A DNA stretch of 24,385 bases from CAIMZW01 sp037142435 (GCA_037142435.1 JBAXAO010000019.1:1-24385); one strand, 5' to 3'. Shown: positions 14,361 through 22,540, counted from the stretch's first letter. The notes: generated by a model from the sequence alone, not told the origin. Translations and numbers: made by a program.

Positions 14361-15545
14361 TTCATCGCGTCCAAGATGTGCAACAACGGATGCCAACATC
14401 AGCAAAGCGCCTGGAATCAGCAGGGCAAAGAGCACAGACGTAGCTTGAGCAATCCAAGAAATGCCGATCTTGATAAAGAAGATCAAAATTCCGTTGACCA
14501 GCCCTAATGATGCAACGACCACACTGCCGGGCAGGCTTGATCTGCGACCAGCAATCCCGAAAAATGTCGGTGCCAAGTGGGAACAGCCCAATCCACCGAA
14601 AATGAACCCGACGAGTACCAAGATAAATCCCAAGGTTTTATGGCTCGGAGCCACCCAATTACCCAGAACAAGAAAAATTATGAAGAGCGCTCCGCCAATC
14701 AACGTTCCTCGGAGCATGAGATAACGCTCAGATTTCATCTGCAAAAGTTTGTGAATTGTGAATCGGCCGGAAATCATCGAAATCATAAAGAGGATATAAC
14801 TCAGAATACTTAGTGAAGCGCTCATGCCAATCTGCTCTTTTGTGAAGATTGTTGCCCAGTCATTCGAAGCAAACTCAATCATCAGAACGCAAACGAGACC
14901 AAAGGTAATCGTGCGTTCAAAACTCAACGCCGCGAATAAACTCTTGATTGAAATGCTGGTGCTGTCATCATGTTCGGAAGTTCCCGAAAAGAAATCATGA
15001 CGCATATTCCAAATTGAGATCTGGGTTGAAATCCAGATGATGGCCATCATCACATCTATGTGCCAAGCTAACGAAACATGGGCTGTGATCAGAAATGCGA
15101 AAATGGCAGTGCTTAGCGCCCCGGTGCTCCACAAACCATGCAACCGCGGAATTAGGACCAGGCCGGTCTCTTCTTGGCGTCTCAACGCTTGGCCGTTGGT
15201 TGATATGTGATACATGGAAAGGGCAGCGCCAGTTGCTATGTTCACCAGGAGAAAAATCCATGACGTGTGCAGGTGCGGCATGGCGGCTACAAGTGCATAC
15301 ATAATGGTTGAACTTGCAACAAGAACGGGCTTTGGTCCAATTCGATGAACAATGTGTCCGCCAAACATGAGGGCCAACGTAGATCCGACTCCGCCTAGGC
15401 TGAGCAAGGTCCCAAAAGTGCCATTATCGACACCCAAGTTATGTTTGATTTCGGGGTTGCGTGGCGCGATGGCCATGATTCCAATTCCAAAAAGAAAGAA
15501 GAGTAATTGCAGGTTTTTCTTTTCGCGCGTATTCAATTCTTTCAA
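14346..15545 (-). CDS. Major facilitator superfamily transporter
   Basis: A 399-residue polytopic membrane protein with about twelve hydrophobic segments in two halves and a hydrophilic central loop near 190-210 (SGTSEHDDSTS). The loop between helices 2 and 3 carries GGHIVHRIGPKPVLV, the MFS motif-A-like signature, near 62-76. Overall it resembles the YbjJ-like group of MFS proteins; the substrate and direction of transport are unknown. The start appears to be a TTG at 15545, overlapping the preceding gene's TGA as TTGA; no ATG is available near the N-terminus before the first helix. It is the last gene of a minus-strand unit with the thioredoxin-like/TPR gene and the DUF4032 gene, and ends 18 bases from the convergent glgB. 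Confidence 0.85.
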   Translation of the reverse strand: MKELNTREKKNLQLLFFLFGIGIMAIAPRNPEIKHNLGVDNGTFGTLLSLGGVGSTLALMFGGHIVHRIGPKPVLVASSTIMYALVAAMPHLHTSWIFLLVNIATGAALSMYHISTNGQALRRQEETGLVLIPRLHGLWSTGALSTAIFAFLITAHVSLAWHIDVMMAIIWISTQISIWNMRHDFFSGTSEHDDSTSISIKSLFAALSFERTITFGLVCVLMIEFASNDWATIFTKEQIGMSASLSILSYILFMISMISGRFTIHKLLQMKSERYLMLRGTLIGGALFIIFLVLGNWVAPSHKTLGFILVLVGFIFGGLGCSHLAPTFFGIAGRRSSLPGSVVVASLGLVNGILIFFIKIGISWIAQATSVLFALLIPGALLMLASVVAHLGRDEVLAK

Positions 15546-16441
15546 AATAGGGCACTCGCCAGTAATTGCCGTGCCTTCAAAAGAATCGGGTCATCGGGAT
15601 CGACCAAGGTAAAGAGGGTCAAAAGATGATCTCGCACAAGTTTGCGATCATCATCGGTTGTGTTCTTGACCAATGTGATCAGCCGATCAAAGGCGATTTG
15701 ATTCTTGCCCTCCAAAAGTTCTAGATCTGCTGCCAGCATATTGTTGGCAATATTCAGACGATCTTCGTTAGCCACTCCGATGGCAGAAGCCGCATCAATG
15801 CCGGCGGTACGGATAAAGAGTTCGGTCTGGGCTAAGCCCAATTTCGCCAATGGTTCAAATGGTTCGCGCTTTAACCATGCTTCATAGGACAGCTTGGCCG
15901 CCGCAAAATCGCCTACCTCAAGAGCTGCAATAGCTGCTTCTTCTTCAGGTTCGAGTTTGGTCTCGATGGGAGCATTTTCAACTGGCGCTTTACCAACGCC
16001 GCGCTCCGCGGCGATAGACAACACCTTGTCGATTACCTGGCGAACTTGTTCTTCGGTTGGAACAGATTCAAAGAGTGGGACGGGTTGCTCTTGAATAATT
16101 GCCAGCGCAAGTGGAACGGATTGAACCTGTAGCGCCTTTGCAATGGCAGGTTCGGCATCGACATTGACCGATCCAAAAATCCATGGCGCTTGCTCAGGGT
16201 TGGCACTATCTGCTGTATGAAATTTGGAGAGTATCTGAGCGATTTGTTGAGATTGAGTACTGCGCGACGACCAGCAGAGCAGAATGACAACCTGAGTCTG
16301 TGAAGGTGCCAGGAATTGGGCCACCATGTTCTCAGCAGTAACTGGCAGACCGAAATCTCCGCCTGCTGCCACCTTTGGTGCAGCCAAAGCACTGAGATCA
16401 ATCGCCCGGTCAAAATTCTTTGGCAATTGTGGTGAACTCAT
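15542..16441 (-). CDS. Thioredoxin-fold/TPR co-chaperone-like protein (YbbN-like) lacking CxxC
   Basis: A 299-residue protein with an N-terminal thioredoxin fold (about 25-145; WIFGSVNVDAEPAIAKALQVQSVPLALAI has the usual thioredoxin VDxxPxxAxxxxVxxxP layout and cis-proline) and a C-terminal helical TPR-like region (about 160-299). The redox motif is not CxxC: the equivalent site reads CWSSRSTQS (56-64), giving S61-x-x-S64. It therefore cannot act as a classical oxidoreductase and resembles YbbN/CnoX-type chaperones that hold clients. From memory, mycobacterial Rv1324 is a related protein encoded beside glgB. Its TGA overlaps the TTG of the downstream MFS gene; the DUF4032 gene ends 32 bases upstream. 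Confidence 0.85.
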   Translation of the reverse strand: MSSPQLPKNFDRAIDLSALAAPKVAAGGDFGLPVTAENMVAQFLAPSQTQVVILLCWSSRSTQSQQIAQILSKFHTADSANPEQAPWIFGSVNVDAEPAIAKALQVQSVPLALAIIQEQPVPLFESVPTEEQVRQVIDKVLSIAAERGVGKAPVENAPIETKLEPEEEAAIAALEVGDFAAAKLSYEAWLKREPFEPLAKLGLAQTELFIRTAGIDAASAIGVANEDRLNIANNMLAADLELLEGKNQIAFDRLITLVKNTTDDDRKLVRDHLLTLFTLVDPDDPILLKARQLLASALF

Positions 16442-16473
16442 AGCCCTATCTTGCCAAAGTTTTGCGGACAGAC

Positions 16474-17736
16474 CTAAACGAGTTGAGAGTTAAGTACTTC
16501 CTGCTCAAAACCTTCATTATCAACAACGCCGGTATCTGTTCGGTACGGCAAAATGGAGTGGACGTACTCCTGAACCGCATAATCAATGCCTAGATCGCGT
16601 CCGGCTTTTTCCCCAAGATACCAACGATGCTCGAGAATCTCGTGGAACATCTGTGCGGGTTCAACTCGACCACGAAGGGCTTCGGGTATTTGGCCCAAGA
16701 CATGATCGAACACTTCTGTCAGCCAACGGCGAGCGCTCTCCTCGATGGTTGGAAGTGGCTTTTTCTCTCGAGATCGGAAACGGTCAAATGATGCCAATAA
16801 TCTCTTTGCCTGCAATTCCTCGGCATGAATTCCCAATACTTCAAGTAAGCGATTTTGATGATAACCGGCGGCGACAAGTTTGGGCTGGAACTTGAGTGCG
16901 CCTTGCTCACCGTCAATAAGGACTTCAACCTCTTCAACTGCAAAGCCCAAATCTTGGAGCGAGCGCATCGCGCGTTCCACGGCATGACGATCGTTAGGGT
17001 CGAGAATTTGTGGCTCTTTGAGCATCTGCCACAACCGGCGATAGCGCTTTATTACGGTATCGCTAGCGCGAATGGGATCCATACCTGGATGGAGCAAACC
17101 CGCACAGGCTAGGTCTTCCAGTTCCGCTGCAACATTGAAATGTGCGATATCCAGGTCATGCTCGCGCTGACCATCGGTCAGGCTCTGATGGAATTCGCCG
17201 GTCTCGGCATCGACCAAATAGGCGGAGTATTCGTTGGCATCGCGTCTAAAGAGGGTATTGGACAAAGAACAGTCGCCCCACCAAAACCCGAGCAGATGGA
17301 GGCGAACCAATAGCAGCGCCAGAGCGTTGGTCATGGTTCCGATTTCGTGCGGAGTGACTGAATCACTCAGCAAGACTCGGTACGGAAGCGAAAACGGCAA
17401 ATATCGAGTGACCAAGGCCGAAGGCAAAGATTCACCATTGACATCGGTTCGGCCGTCAACGACGGCAATAGGTTCAACCGAAGGGGCGGCGCGCTGAGTG
17501 AGCTCGCGCAAGATCGTGTACTCGCGATTGGCGAATTCCGGGACGGTCTCTTTAACCGCATAAACCTCAGATTCTGGATCTGGGGTGGCATGGACTAGTC
17601 GAACCACGTGGCGGGAAATACCGCGCATATCCGTAAGGGTCGGCTCCTCCGGCCAGCTCTCTAGCGGTTGCGCCCAGGGCAGCAGCGCGCACGCTGCGAT
17701 CTCATCGCCCAAGCCAACTATTTTCAACCCCGTCAT
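16474..17736 (-). CDS. DUF4032 protein with a kinase-like N-terminal domain
   Basis: A 420-residue cytosolic protein of the actinobacterial DUF4032 family. The N-terminal half looks like a WaaP/Kdo-kinase-type fold with an apparently complete active site: lysine K62 in VYAVKE, glutamate E72 (REY), the catalytic-loop D155 and N160 in WWGDCSLSNTLF, and metal-binding D176 in LVDAETGEF. The C-terminal half (about 230-420) is the DUF4032 region proper. Substrate and function are unknown; a small-molecule or protein kinase activity is inference. The ATG at 17736 is preferred because AGGGGAG (17752-17746, minus strand) lies 9 bases upstream; an ATG at 17766 would add ten residues. The next gene, 32 bases on, is the thioredoxin-fold/TPR protein, then the MFS transporter, and the unit points towards glgB. 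Confidence 0.87.
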   Translation of the reverse strand: MTGLKIVGLGDEIAACALLPWAQPLESWPEEPTLTDMRGISRHVVRLVHATPDPESEVYAVKETVPEFANREYTILRELTQRAAPSVEPIAVVDGRTDVNGESLPSALVTRYLPFSLPYRVLLSDSVTPHEIGTMTNALALLLVRLHLLGFWWGDCSLSNTLFRRDANEYSAYLVDAETGEFHQSLTDGQREHDLDIAHFNVAAELEDLACAGLLHPGMDPIRASDTVIKRYRRLWQMLKEPQILDPNDRHAVERAMRSLQDLGFAVEEVEVLIDGEQGALKFQPKLVAAGYHQNRLLEVLGIHAEELQAKRLLASFDRFRSREKKPLPTIEESARRWLTEVFDHVLGQIPEALRGRVEPAQMFHEILEHRWYLGEKAGRDLGIDYAVQEYVHSILPYRTDTGVVDNEGFEQEVLNSQLV

Positions 17737-17847
17737 TCCACAATTCTCCCCTACTTCCTGACCCATACGCCTTGATTCAGGTTAACTGTGGGTGAGAAAT
17801 AAGGCTCGTTCGTGTTACATATCTCATCTTTGCCTCGCGAACATCGA

Positions 17848-17859
17848 TAAAATGGAAAT
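17848..17859 (+). promoter_or_regulatory. Probable -10 element of a leaderless transcript for the AI-2E family permease
   Basis: TAAAAT at 17848-17853 is followed by six bases and then the ATG at 17860. That spacing puts transcription initiation at or next to the start codon, as in leaderless actinobacterial mRNAs. No good -35 is visible; there is no Shine-Dalgarno. Confidence 0.45.
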
Positions 17860-18975
17860 ATGGCGCTCATCAAACCTACAAAGAAGCTCAAGCGAACTAC
17901 ACCTGCGCCCGAAGATCTTGGGGCCTCTGGGAAACCTCTCGACATTTCGCACCCGTTCTATTTTGGTTTTCTGGCCGCCGCTGGCGCGCTGGTTTCCATC
18001 ACCATGCTCAAAGCACTAGCTTCGGCCAGCCAAGTATTTGTATTGATTCTCTTATCCCTCTTCCTCGCAGCTGGGCTAAATCCAGCGGTAGAGCTATTTC
18101 GAAAATGGGGTCTTACGAGATCGTGGGCGGTCTCTGCAATCGTTGGAATTGTTTTAATTTTTGTAAGTCTCTTCGCTTGGGTAGTAATCCCACCGGTGGT
18201 TCACCAAGTGAATGCCCTATTAGCCAACGCCCCTGAAATCGTCTCCAACCTCAAACACAATTCTTTAATTAATCGACTTAATGAAAACTATGGCGTCATC
18301 GATTCGCTGCAAAAGAAAGTTTCAGAAACAATTAAGAACGGTCAGTTTGTGGTCACCGCATTTGGCGGCGTGCTTGGTGTAGGGCGCGCTGTTGTATCCG
18401 GTGCAATCGCAACGTTGACGGTCTTGGTTCTGACATTATATTTTCTAGCATCCCTGCCAAAGGTCACAAAGGTTGTCTATCGAATAGTTCCAGCCAGTCG
18501 CAGAGTTCGGGTAGCCCGGCTCTCCGATGCCATCATCTTCCGAGTTGGTGTTTTCGTGGGTGGTCAGGCGATCGTCTCGGTTATTGCAGGGATCTTCGCT
18601 TTGATTTTGGGTTATGCAATTGGCATCCCCTATGCGACGGCGATGGCAATGTTGGTATTTATCTGTGGTTTGATTCCATTAATTGGCCACATATTGGGCG
18701 TATCGGTAATGACTTTGATCGCATTTACCAAATCTCCAACTACCGCATTGATTGCTTTTGTTTTTTACGTTATTTATATTCAAATTGAAAATTACCTCAT
18801 CATGCCTCGAATTATGAAACAAACACTGGCTGTGCCTGGCCTGGTCACGATCTTGGCTGCATTACTCGGTACCAGTTTGCTAGGTTTGATCGGAGCAATA
18901 ATGGCGGTTCCCATTGCAGCTGCGATCCTGCTCATTCTTGATGAAGTGGTTTACCCCAAAGCAGATCTCGCTTAA
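17860..18975 (+). CDS. AI-2E family transporter (YdiK/PerM-like permease)
   Basis: A 371-residue integral membrane protein. After a basic, soluble N-terminus (about 1-28) there are paired hydrophobic helices near 30-70 and 80-105, a long soluble stretch (about 105-165) containing the helix APEIVSNLKHNSLINRLNEN, then a further cluster of helices from about 165 to the end, in the eight-helix layout usual for the family. The late LAALLGTSLLGLIGAIMAVPIAAA motif is typical of AI-2E family C-termini. Family members include a proposed autoinducer-2 exporter (TqsA) and Na+/H+ antiporters, so substrate assignment is not possible. The gene stands alone, divergent from the DUF4032 unit and 49 bases upstream of the aldo/keto reductase gene. 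Confidence 0.9.
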   Translation: MALIKPTKKLKRTTPAPEDLGASGKPLDISHPFYFGFLAAAGALVSITMLKALASASQVFVLILLSLFLAAGLNPAVELFRKWGLTRSWAVSAIVGIVLIFVSLFAWVVIPPVVHQVNALLANAPEIVSNLKHNSLINRLNENYGVIDSLQKKVSETIKNGQFVVTAFGGVLGVGRAVVSGAIATLTVLVLTLYFLASLPKVTKVVYRIVPASRRVRVARLSDAIIFRVGVFVGGQAIVSVIAGIFALILGYAIGIPYATAMAMLVFICGLIPLIGHILGVSVMTLIAFTKSPTTALIAFVFYVIYIQIENYLIMPRIMKQTLAVPGLVTILAALLGTSLLGLIGAIMAVPIAAAILLILDEVVYPKADLA

Positions 18976-19015
18976 CTTTCTATTTCACTTTTACTTTTAA
19001 AACTTATACCGAATA

Positions 19016-19020
19016 GAGGA
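19016..19020 (+). promoter_or_regulatory. Shine-Dalgarno of the aldo/keto reductase gene
   Basis: GAGGA ends four bases before the ATG at 19025. A TATACC (19005-19010) just upstream could be a -10 element, giving a separate promoter from the permease gene, but its -35 is unclear. Confidence 0.5.
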
Positions 19021-19024
19021 TGCG

Positions 19025-19996
19025 ATGAAATACAAGAATCTCGGACGTTCAGGTCTCAGTGTCAGCAGACTCTGTCTGGGAACTATGAATTTTGGACCAG
19101 AAACTGATGAAGTAACTTCACACGCCATCATGGACTCGGCCCTAAGCCATGGTCTTAATTTCTTTGATACTGCTAACCGATACGGCGGTCCCGATAATTG
19201 GGGCGCTACCGAAAGCATCATTGGTCGTTGGTTTGCTCAAGGTGGTGGACGTCGTGACAAAGTGGTGCTCGCAACAAAGCTTTATGGCGAGATGGATCCT
19301 TGGCCCAACAACCGTGGGGTATCAGCACTCGCAATTCGCAAAGCAGTAGATGCCAGTCTGAAGCGTCTACAAACTGATTACATCGACTTGTATCAAATGC
19401 ACCACATCGATCGCGCCACTCCATGGGATGAAATCTGGCAAGCGATGGAGGTTCTCGTCGCACAAGGAAAGATTCTCTATGTCGGCAGCAGCAACTTTGG
19501 TGGATGGCATATCGCCCAGGCACAAGAGCAAGCTCACGCGCGCAACTTTGTAGGACTAGTTTCTGAACAATCGATCTATAACTTGGTACAACGAGATGTC
19601 GAGCGTGAAGTAATTCCAGCAGCGGCTAATTATGGGTTGGGGTTATTGCCTTGGTCTCCTCTGCATGGTGGATTGCTCGGTGGCGTCATCAAGAAAGAGA
19701 ACTCCGGCAAGCGCCGACTTCAAGGTAGAGCCAAAGACGCGCTAGACGCCATCCGGCCAAAGATTGAAAGCTATGAAAATTACTGCCATGAAATTGGCTA
19801 TGAACCCGGTGATGTTGCATTGGCTTGGCTTATGGCCCAACCCGTTGTTACTGCACCGATCATCGGTCCACGAACGATGGCGCAGTTTGATGCTTCACTG
19901 CGCGCCTTGGATCTCGAACTAACCGAGGCTCAGTTAATGCGCCTATCGGAGATATTGCCGGGATACAAGACTTCACCTGAAGATCACGCCTGGTAA
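19025..19996 (+). CDS. Aldo/keto reductase
   Basis: A 323-residue (beta/alpha)8 NADPH-dependent oxidoreductase. The catalytic tetrad is present: D48 (FFDTANRYG), Y53, K85 (VLATKLYG) and H126 (YQMHHID). The N-terminal YKNLGRSGLSVSRLCLGTMNFG is typical of the AKR11/12-like group with Mycobacterium and Streptomyces members, and VGSSNFGGWHIAQA near 152-165 contributes the cofactor side. The C-terminal region APIIGPRTMAQFDASLRAL is the family's adenine-phosphate binding region. Substrate is unknown; generic aldehyde/ketone reduction is likely. Its last 13 bases overlap the end of the convergent alpha/beta hydrolase gene. Confidence 0.93.
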   Translation: MKYKNLGRSGLSVSRLCLGTMNFGPETDEVTSHAIMDSALSHGLNFFDTANRYGGPDNWGATESIIGRWFAQGGGRRDKVVLATKLYGEMDPWPNNRGVSALAIRKAVDASLKRLQTDYIDLYQMHHIDRATPWDEIWQAMEVLVAQGKILYVGSSNFGGWHIAQAQEQAHARNFVGLVSEQSIYNLVQRDVEREVIPAAANYGLGLLPWSPLHGGLLGGVIKKENSGKRRLQGRAKDALDAIRPKIESYENYCHEIGYEPGDVALAWLMAQPVVTAPIIGPRTMAQFDASLRALDLELTEAQLMRLSEILPGYKTSPEDHAW

Positions 19997-20727
19997 ATCG
20001 GCTCCCCAGTTTCTTCATTCCAGTCCCGAGCAAGGGGTAGAGCGTCTGGCGCTACAACTCTGGTGATCTCAGAGAGCACTCGGTAGACCGACGGCTCTCC
20101 CACCCAGAGATGTTTGGCTTCGTCGACAGCAATAATTTCGATATGCGGGATGACGCTAAAGCGTTCCCGTGCTTCGTGTGGCTTTAAGTAATCGTCATGC
20201 TCGGGAACTAAAGCGATTACCGGTCGTCCATCCTCGCGCCAGAATTCCAGGTCGGTGATTTTGGAAGTTCGCAGCGGCGGGCTAAGCAATATTAAACCGG
20301 AAATTCGTGGGTCCCGAGCATGGCGTAGCGCCAGGTCAGTTCCAAAGCTCCAGCCGACTACCCAGAGGTCTTCCACTGCTAATTCGGCATAAGCGAAATC
20401 AATGGCCCCTTCAACGTCGAATTGTTCGCTATCGCCGTGGTCAAATTGGCCTTCGCTGGTGCCGGCTTCACTGCTCGTCCCGCGCGTGTTAAATCGAATA
20501 ACTTCAATCCCAGCCAGCGCTGGCAAGCGGTTAGCGGCCTTACGATAAATATGGCTATCCATCATTCCGCCATGTGTGGGCAAAGGATGAAGGCAGAGAA
20601 TGCTGGCCCGACGAGCTCCGACCGGTGCGGCCACTTCACCCACCAAATTGAGGCCATCGGATGTGGGAATTCTTATCGGGCGGCGATTGGCGGGCAAAAC
20701 TGTGCTGGATCTAATCGGTGCAATCAC
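19984..20727 (-). CDS. Alpha/beta hydrolase fold protein
   Basis: A 247-residue cytosolic alpha/beta hydrolase with the nucleophile elbow GWSFGTD (S127), an acidic residue in VPEHDDYL (D178 or D179) and the catalytic histidine in AKHLW (H206). The oxyanion-side segment reads LHPLPTHGG (47-54), and RFNTRGTSSEAGTSEG (78-93) is typical of small bacterial hydrolases related to the dienelactone-hydrolase/YfhR-like group. The substrate is unknown. The start is a GTG at 20727, with no in-frame ATG before the domain begins and no Shine-Dalgarno. It lies 23 bases from the divergent aldehyde dehydrogenase ATG, so both messages probably have very short or no leaders. Confidence 0.88.
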   Translation of the reverse strand: MIAPIRSSTVLPANRRPIRIPTSDGLNLVGEVAAPVGARRASILCLHPLPTHGGMMDSHIYRKAANRLPALAGIEVIRFNTRGTSSEAGTSEGQFDHGDSEQFDVEGAIDFAYAELAVEDLWVVGWSFGTDLALRHARDPRISGLILLSPPLRTSKITDLEFWREDGRPVIALVPEHDDYLKPHEARERFSVIPHIEIIAVDEAKHLWVGEPSVYRVLSEITRVVAPDALPLARDWNEETGEPIYQA

Positions 20728-20750
20728 AGAGTTGAGTTTAGTCTTATGTC
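20728..20750. promoter_or_regulatory. Compact divergent promoter with overlapping -10 elements
   Basis: Only 23 bases separate the GTG of the hydrolase (minus) from the ATG of the aldehyde dehydrogenase (plus). On the minus strand TAAACT (20740-20735) ends 7 bases before the GTG; on the plus strand TAGTCT (20739-20744) ends 6 bases before the ATG. The two hexamers share two base pairs. Both spacings would give leaderless messages, and the two promoters would exclude each other. This is inferred from spacing only. Confidence 0.4.
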
Positions 20751-22226
20751 ATGAATGGGACTGACTCACTTTTAACCTTCGCCAGCCATGATCCTAAGAC
20801 AGGCGAGGTCCTCAAAGAATTTCACATTACCGACCAAGCCAACGTCAATGCCATCGTTGCGGATGCGCGCCTTGCTTCGCTTGCGTGGCAGGCGCTGGGC
20901 TTTGAAGGCCGCAAGAAGGTATTACTGAATTGGTGTTCGGTTCTTACCGAAAATCTCAATGAAATTGGCTCATTGATCGCCACAGAAACTGGCAAGCCAG
21001 TCGGTGATGCGACATTGGAAGCCTCGCTCGCAATTGGCCACTTGGCGTGGGCAGCAAAGAACGCGGGGCGAGTATTGAAACCTCATGTACGCCCTTCAGG
21101 AATATTGATGTTCAATATGAAATCTGAAGTTGAACGTTCGCCCATGGGCGTCGTCGGCGTTATTGGTCCTTGGAACTATCCGATCTTCACTCCCATGGGT
21201 TCAATTGCCTATGCGCTTGCCGCCGGTAACACAGTTGTGTTCAAACCAAGTCAATTCGCACCAGCAGTTGGTGACTGGCTGGCTCATAGTTTTGCCACGA
21301 TTGCGCCGTTCCCCAATATTTTTTCGGTTATTCAAGGATTGGCAGACACTGGTCAATTCCTTACCAAGAGCCAGGTCGACAAAATATCTTTCACCGGTTC
21401 TACTCGCACAGCAAAATTAGTTGCTGCTACGTGCGCTGAAAGAATGATCCCCGTCGTGTTGGAATGCGGAGGCAAGGACCCGGTCATCATTGCTCCAGAC
21501 GCGGATATTAATAAGGCGGCCGAATACGTCCTGTGGTCTGCCATGTCCAATGCCGGACAGACTTGTATCGGCGCGGAGCGAGTTTATGTCGTCGAAGAAG
21601 TTGCAAATTCATTCATCGAAAAAATAACGGCCTTAGCTAAGAAACTCGAACCCGGAAAGAATTACGGCCCAGCAACGATGCCATCTCAGTTAGGTGTTAT
21701 TCAAAGCCACATCAACGACGCAGCCGCTAAAGGTGCAAAATTTGCTTTGGGGAATACCGATTCCGTCGGGGCAAAATATGTTGAACCCGTCATCATGCTC
21801 GACGTCCCGGAAGGTTCGCTAGCGATTACTGAAGAAACTTTCGGTCCGACTCTGACTATAAATCGCACCACCAGCATCGAAGAAGCAATCTCTCTTGCCA
21901 ACGCCACGCGTTACGGACTAGCCGCATCGGTCTGGTCGAAGCGGCACGGCCATCACATCGCATCGCAACTGCAGTGCGGTATGGTCTCAATTAATTCAGT
22001 GATCGCCTTTGCCGCAATCGCTTCAGTTCCTTTTGGCGGTGTGAAAGATAGCGGCTACGGTCGGATCCATGGCCCAGAAGGACTCATGGAATTCACCTAT
22101 CCGAGAACGATCATCTCCCCGCGTTTTAGGATTCCGATCGAATTTACGACTTTTTCTAGAACTCGCTTCGCGGATAATTTCATTAAGACGTTGATCAAGT
22201 TCCTACATTCCAAGGTCGTGGGTTAA
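20751..22226 (+). CDS. Aldehyde dehydrogenase family protein
   Basis: A 491-residue ALDH-superfamily enzyme, a different subgroup from AldB at the left of the window. It shows GVIGPWNYPIFTPMGSIAYAL (137-157), the general base E238 in LECGGKDP and catalytic C272 in NAGQTCIGAERV. The C-terminal part has the EETFGP segment and PFGGVKDSGYGR. A C-terminal extension with IPIEFTTFSRTRFADNFIKTLIKFLH is basic and amphipathic and could associate with membrane, as in aldehyde dehydrogenases acting on long-chain or fatty aldehydes; that is inference. Substrate is not assignable. It begins 23 bases from the divergent hydrolase and its last four bases overlap the end of a small zinc-binding protein gene on the other strand. 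Confidence 0.92.
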   Translation: MNGTDSLLTFASHDPKTGEVLKEFHITDQANVNAIVADARLASLAWQALGFEGRKKVLLNWCSVLTENLNEIGSLIATETGKPVGDATLEASLAIGHLAWAAKNAGRVLKPHVRPSGILMFNMKSEVERSPMGVVGVIGPWNYPIFTPMGSIAYALAAGNTVVFKPSQFAPAVGDWLAHSFATIAPFPNIFSVIQGLADTGQFLTKSQVDKISFTGSTRTAKLVAATCAERMIPVVLECGGKDPVIIAPDADINKAAEYVLWSAMSNAGQTCIGAERVYVVEEVANSFIEKITALAKKLEPGKNYGPATMPSQLGVIQSHINDAAAKGAKFALGNTDSVGAKYVEPVIMLDVPEGSLAITEETFGPTLTINRTTSIEEAISLANATRYGLAASVWSKRHGHHIASQLQCGMVSINSVIAFAAIASVPFGGVKDSGYGRIHGPEGLMEFTYPRTIISPRFRIPIEFTTFSRTRFADNFIKTLIKFLHSKVVG

Positions 22227-22540
22227 AACCTAGGAGCGTTTCGCGTTCTTTCAGTGCGCGGGCGACGTTCATTGCGCTTGCTCCAACATGCCGAATGCCA
22301 ATGACGGCGGCTCTCAACGTCTTCCTCTAACCAGGCCACGATATGGGGCGTCCCCATGGGAATTAATTGGTCGCACCCTGGGCAGCGATATGGCTTGGTT
22401 GAACTAGAGCCGGTAATTTTTCGTACCCGATAGATACCCTCAGAGTGCTCTTCAATGGTCTCGTTGGAAGTAGATATCTCGCGCTCCTCCGGCTTCGGAC
22501 CACGTCTTTTGGGGTGGTTTCTACGAGGGCTCACCCTCAT
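22223..22540 (-). CDS. Small conserved actinobacterial CxxC/HxHxxC protein
   Basis: A 105-residue basic protein. The core PYRCPGCDQLIPMGTPHIVAW followed by RRHWHSACW gives potential zinc ligands C53, C56, H80, H82 and C85. The tail RTERTRNAPRF and the VSPRRN start are also conserved in actinobacterial homologues I recall, which are usually labelled hypothetical or, without clear reason, ATP/GTP-binding. Layout suggests an HNH-like or treble-clef zinc finger, possibly nucleic-acid binding given the arginine- and lysine-rich flanks; no function is established. The ATG at 22540 or the GTG at 22534 could start it; homologues beginning VSPRRN favour the GTG. It is divergent from the ABC exporter, 72 bases away, and overlaps the aldehyde dehydrogenase 3' end. 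Confidence 0.85.
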   Translation of the reverse strand: MRVSPRRNHPKRRGPKPEEREISTSNETIEEHSEGIYRVRKITGSSSTKPYRCPGCDQLIPMGTPHIVAWLEEDVESRRHWHSACWSKRNERRPRTERTRNAPRF

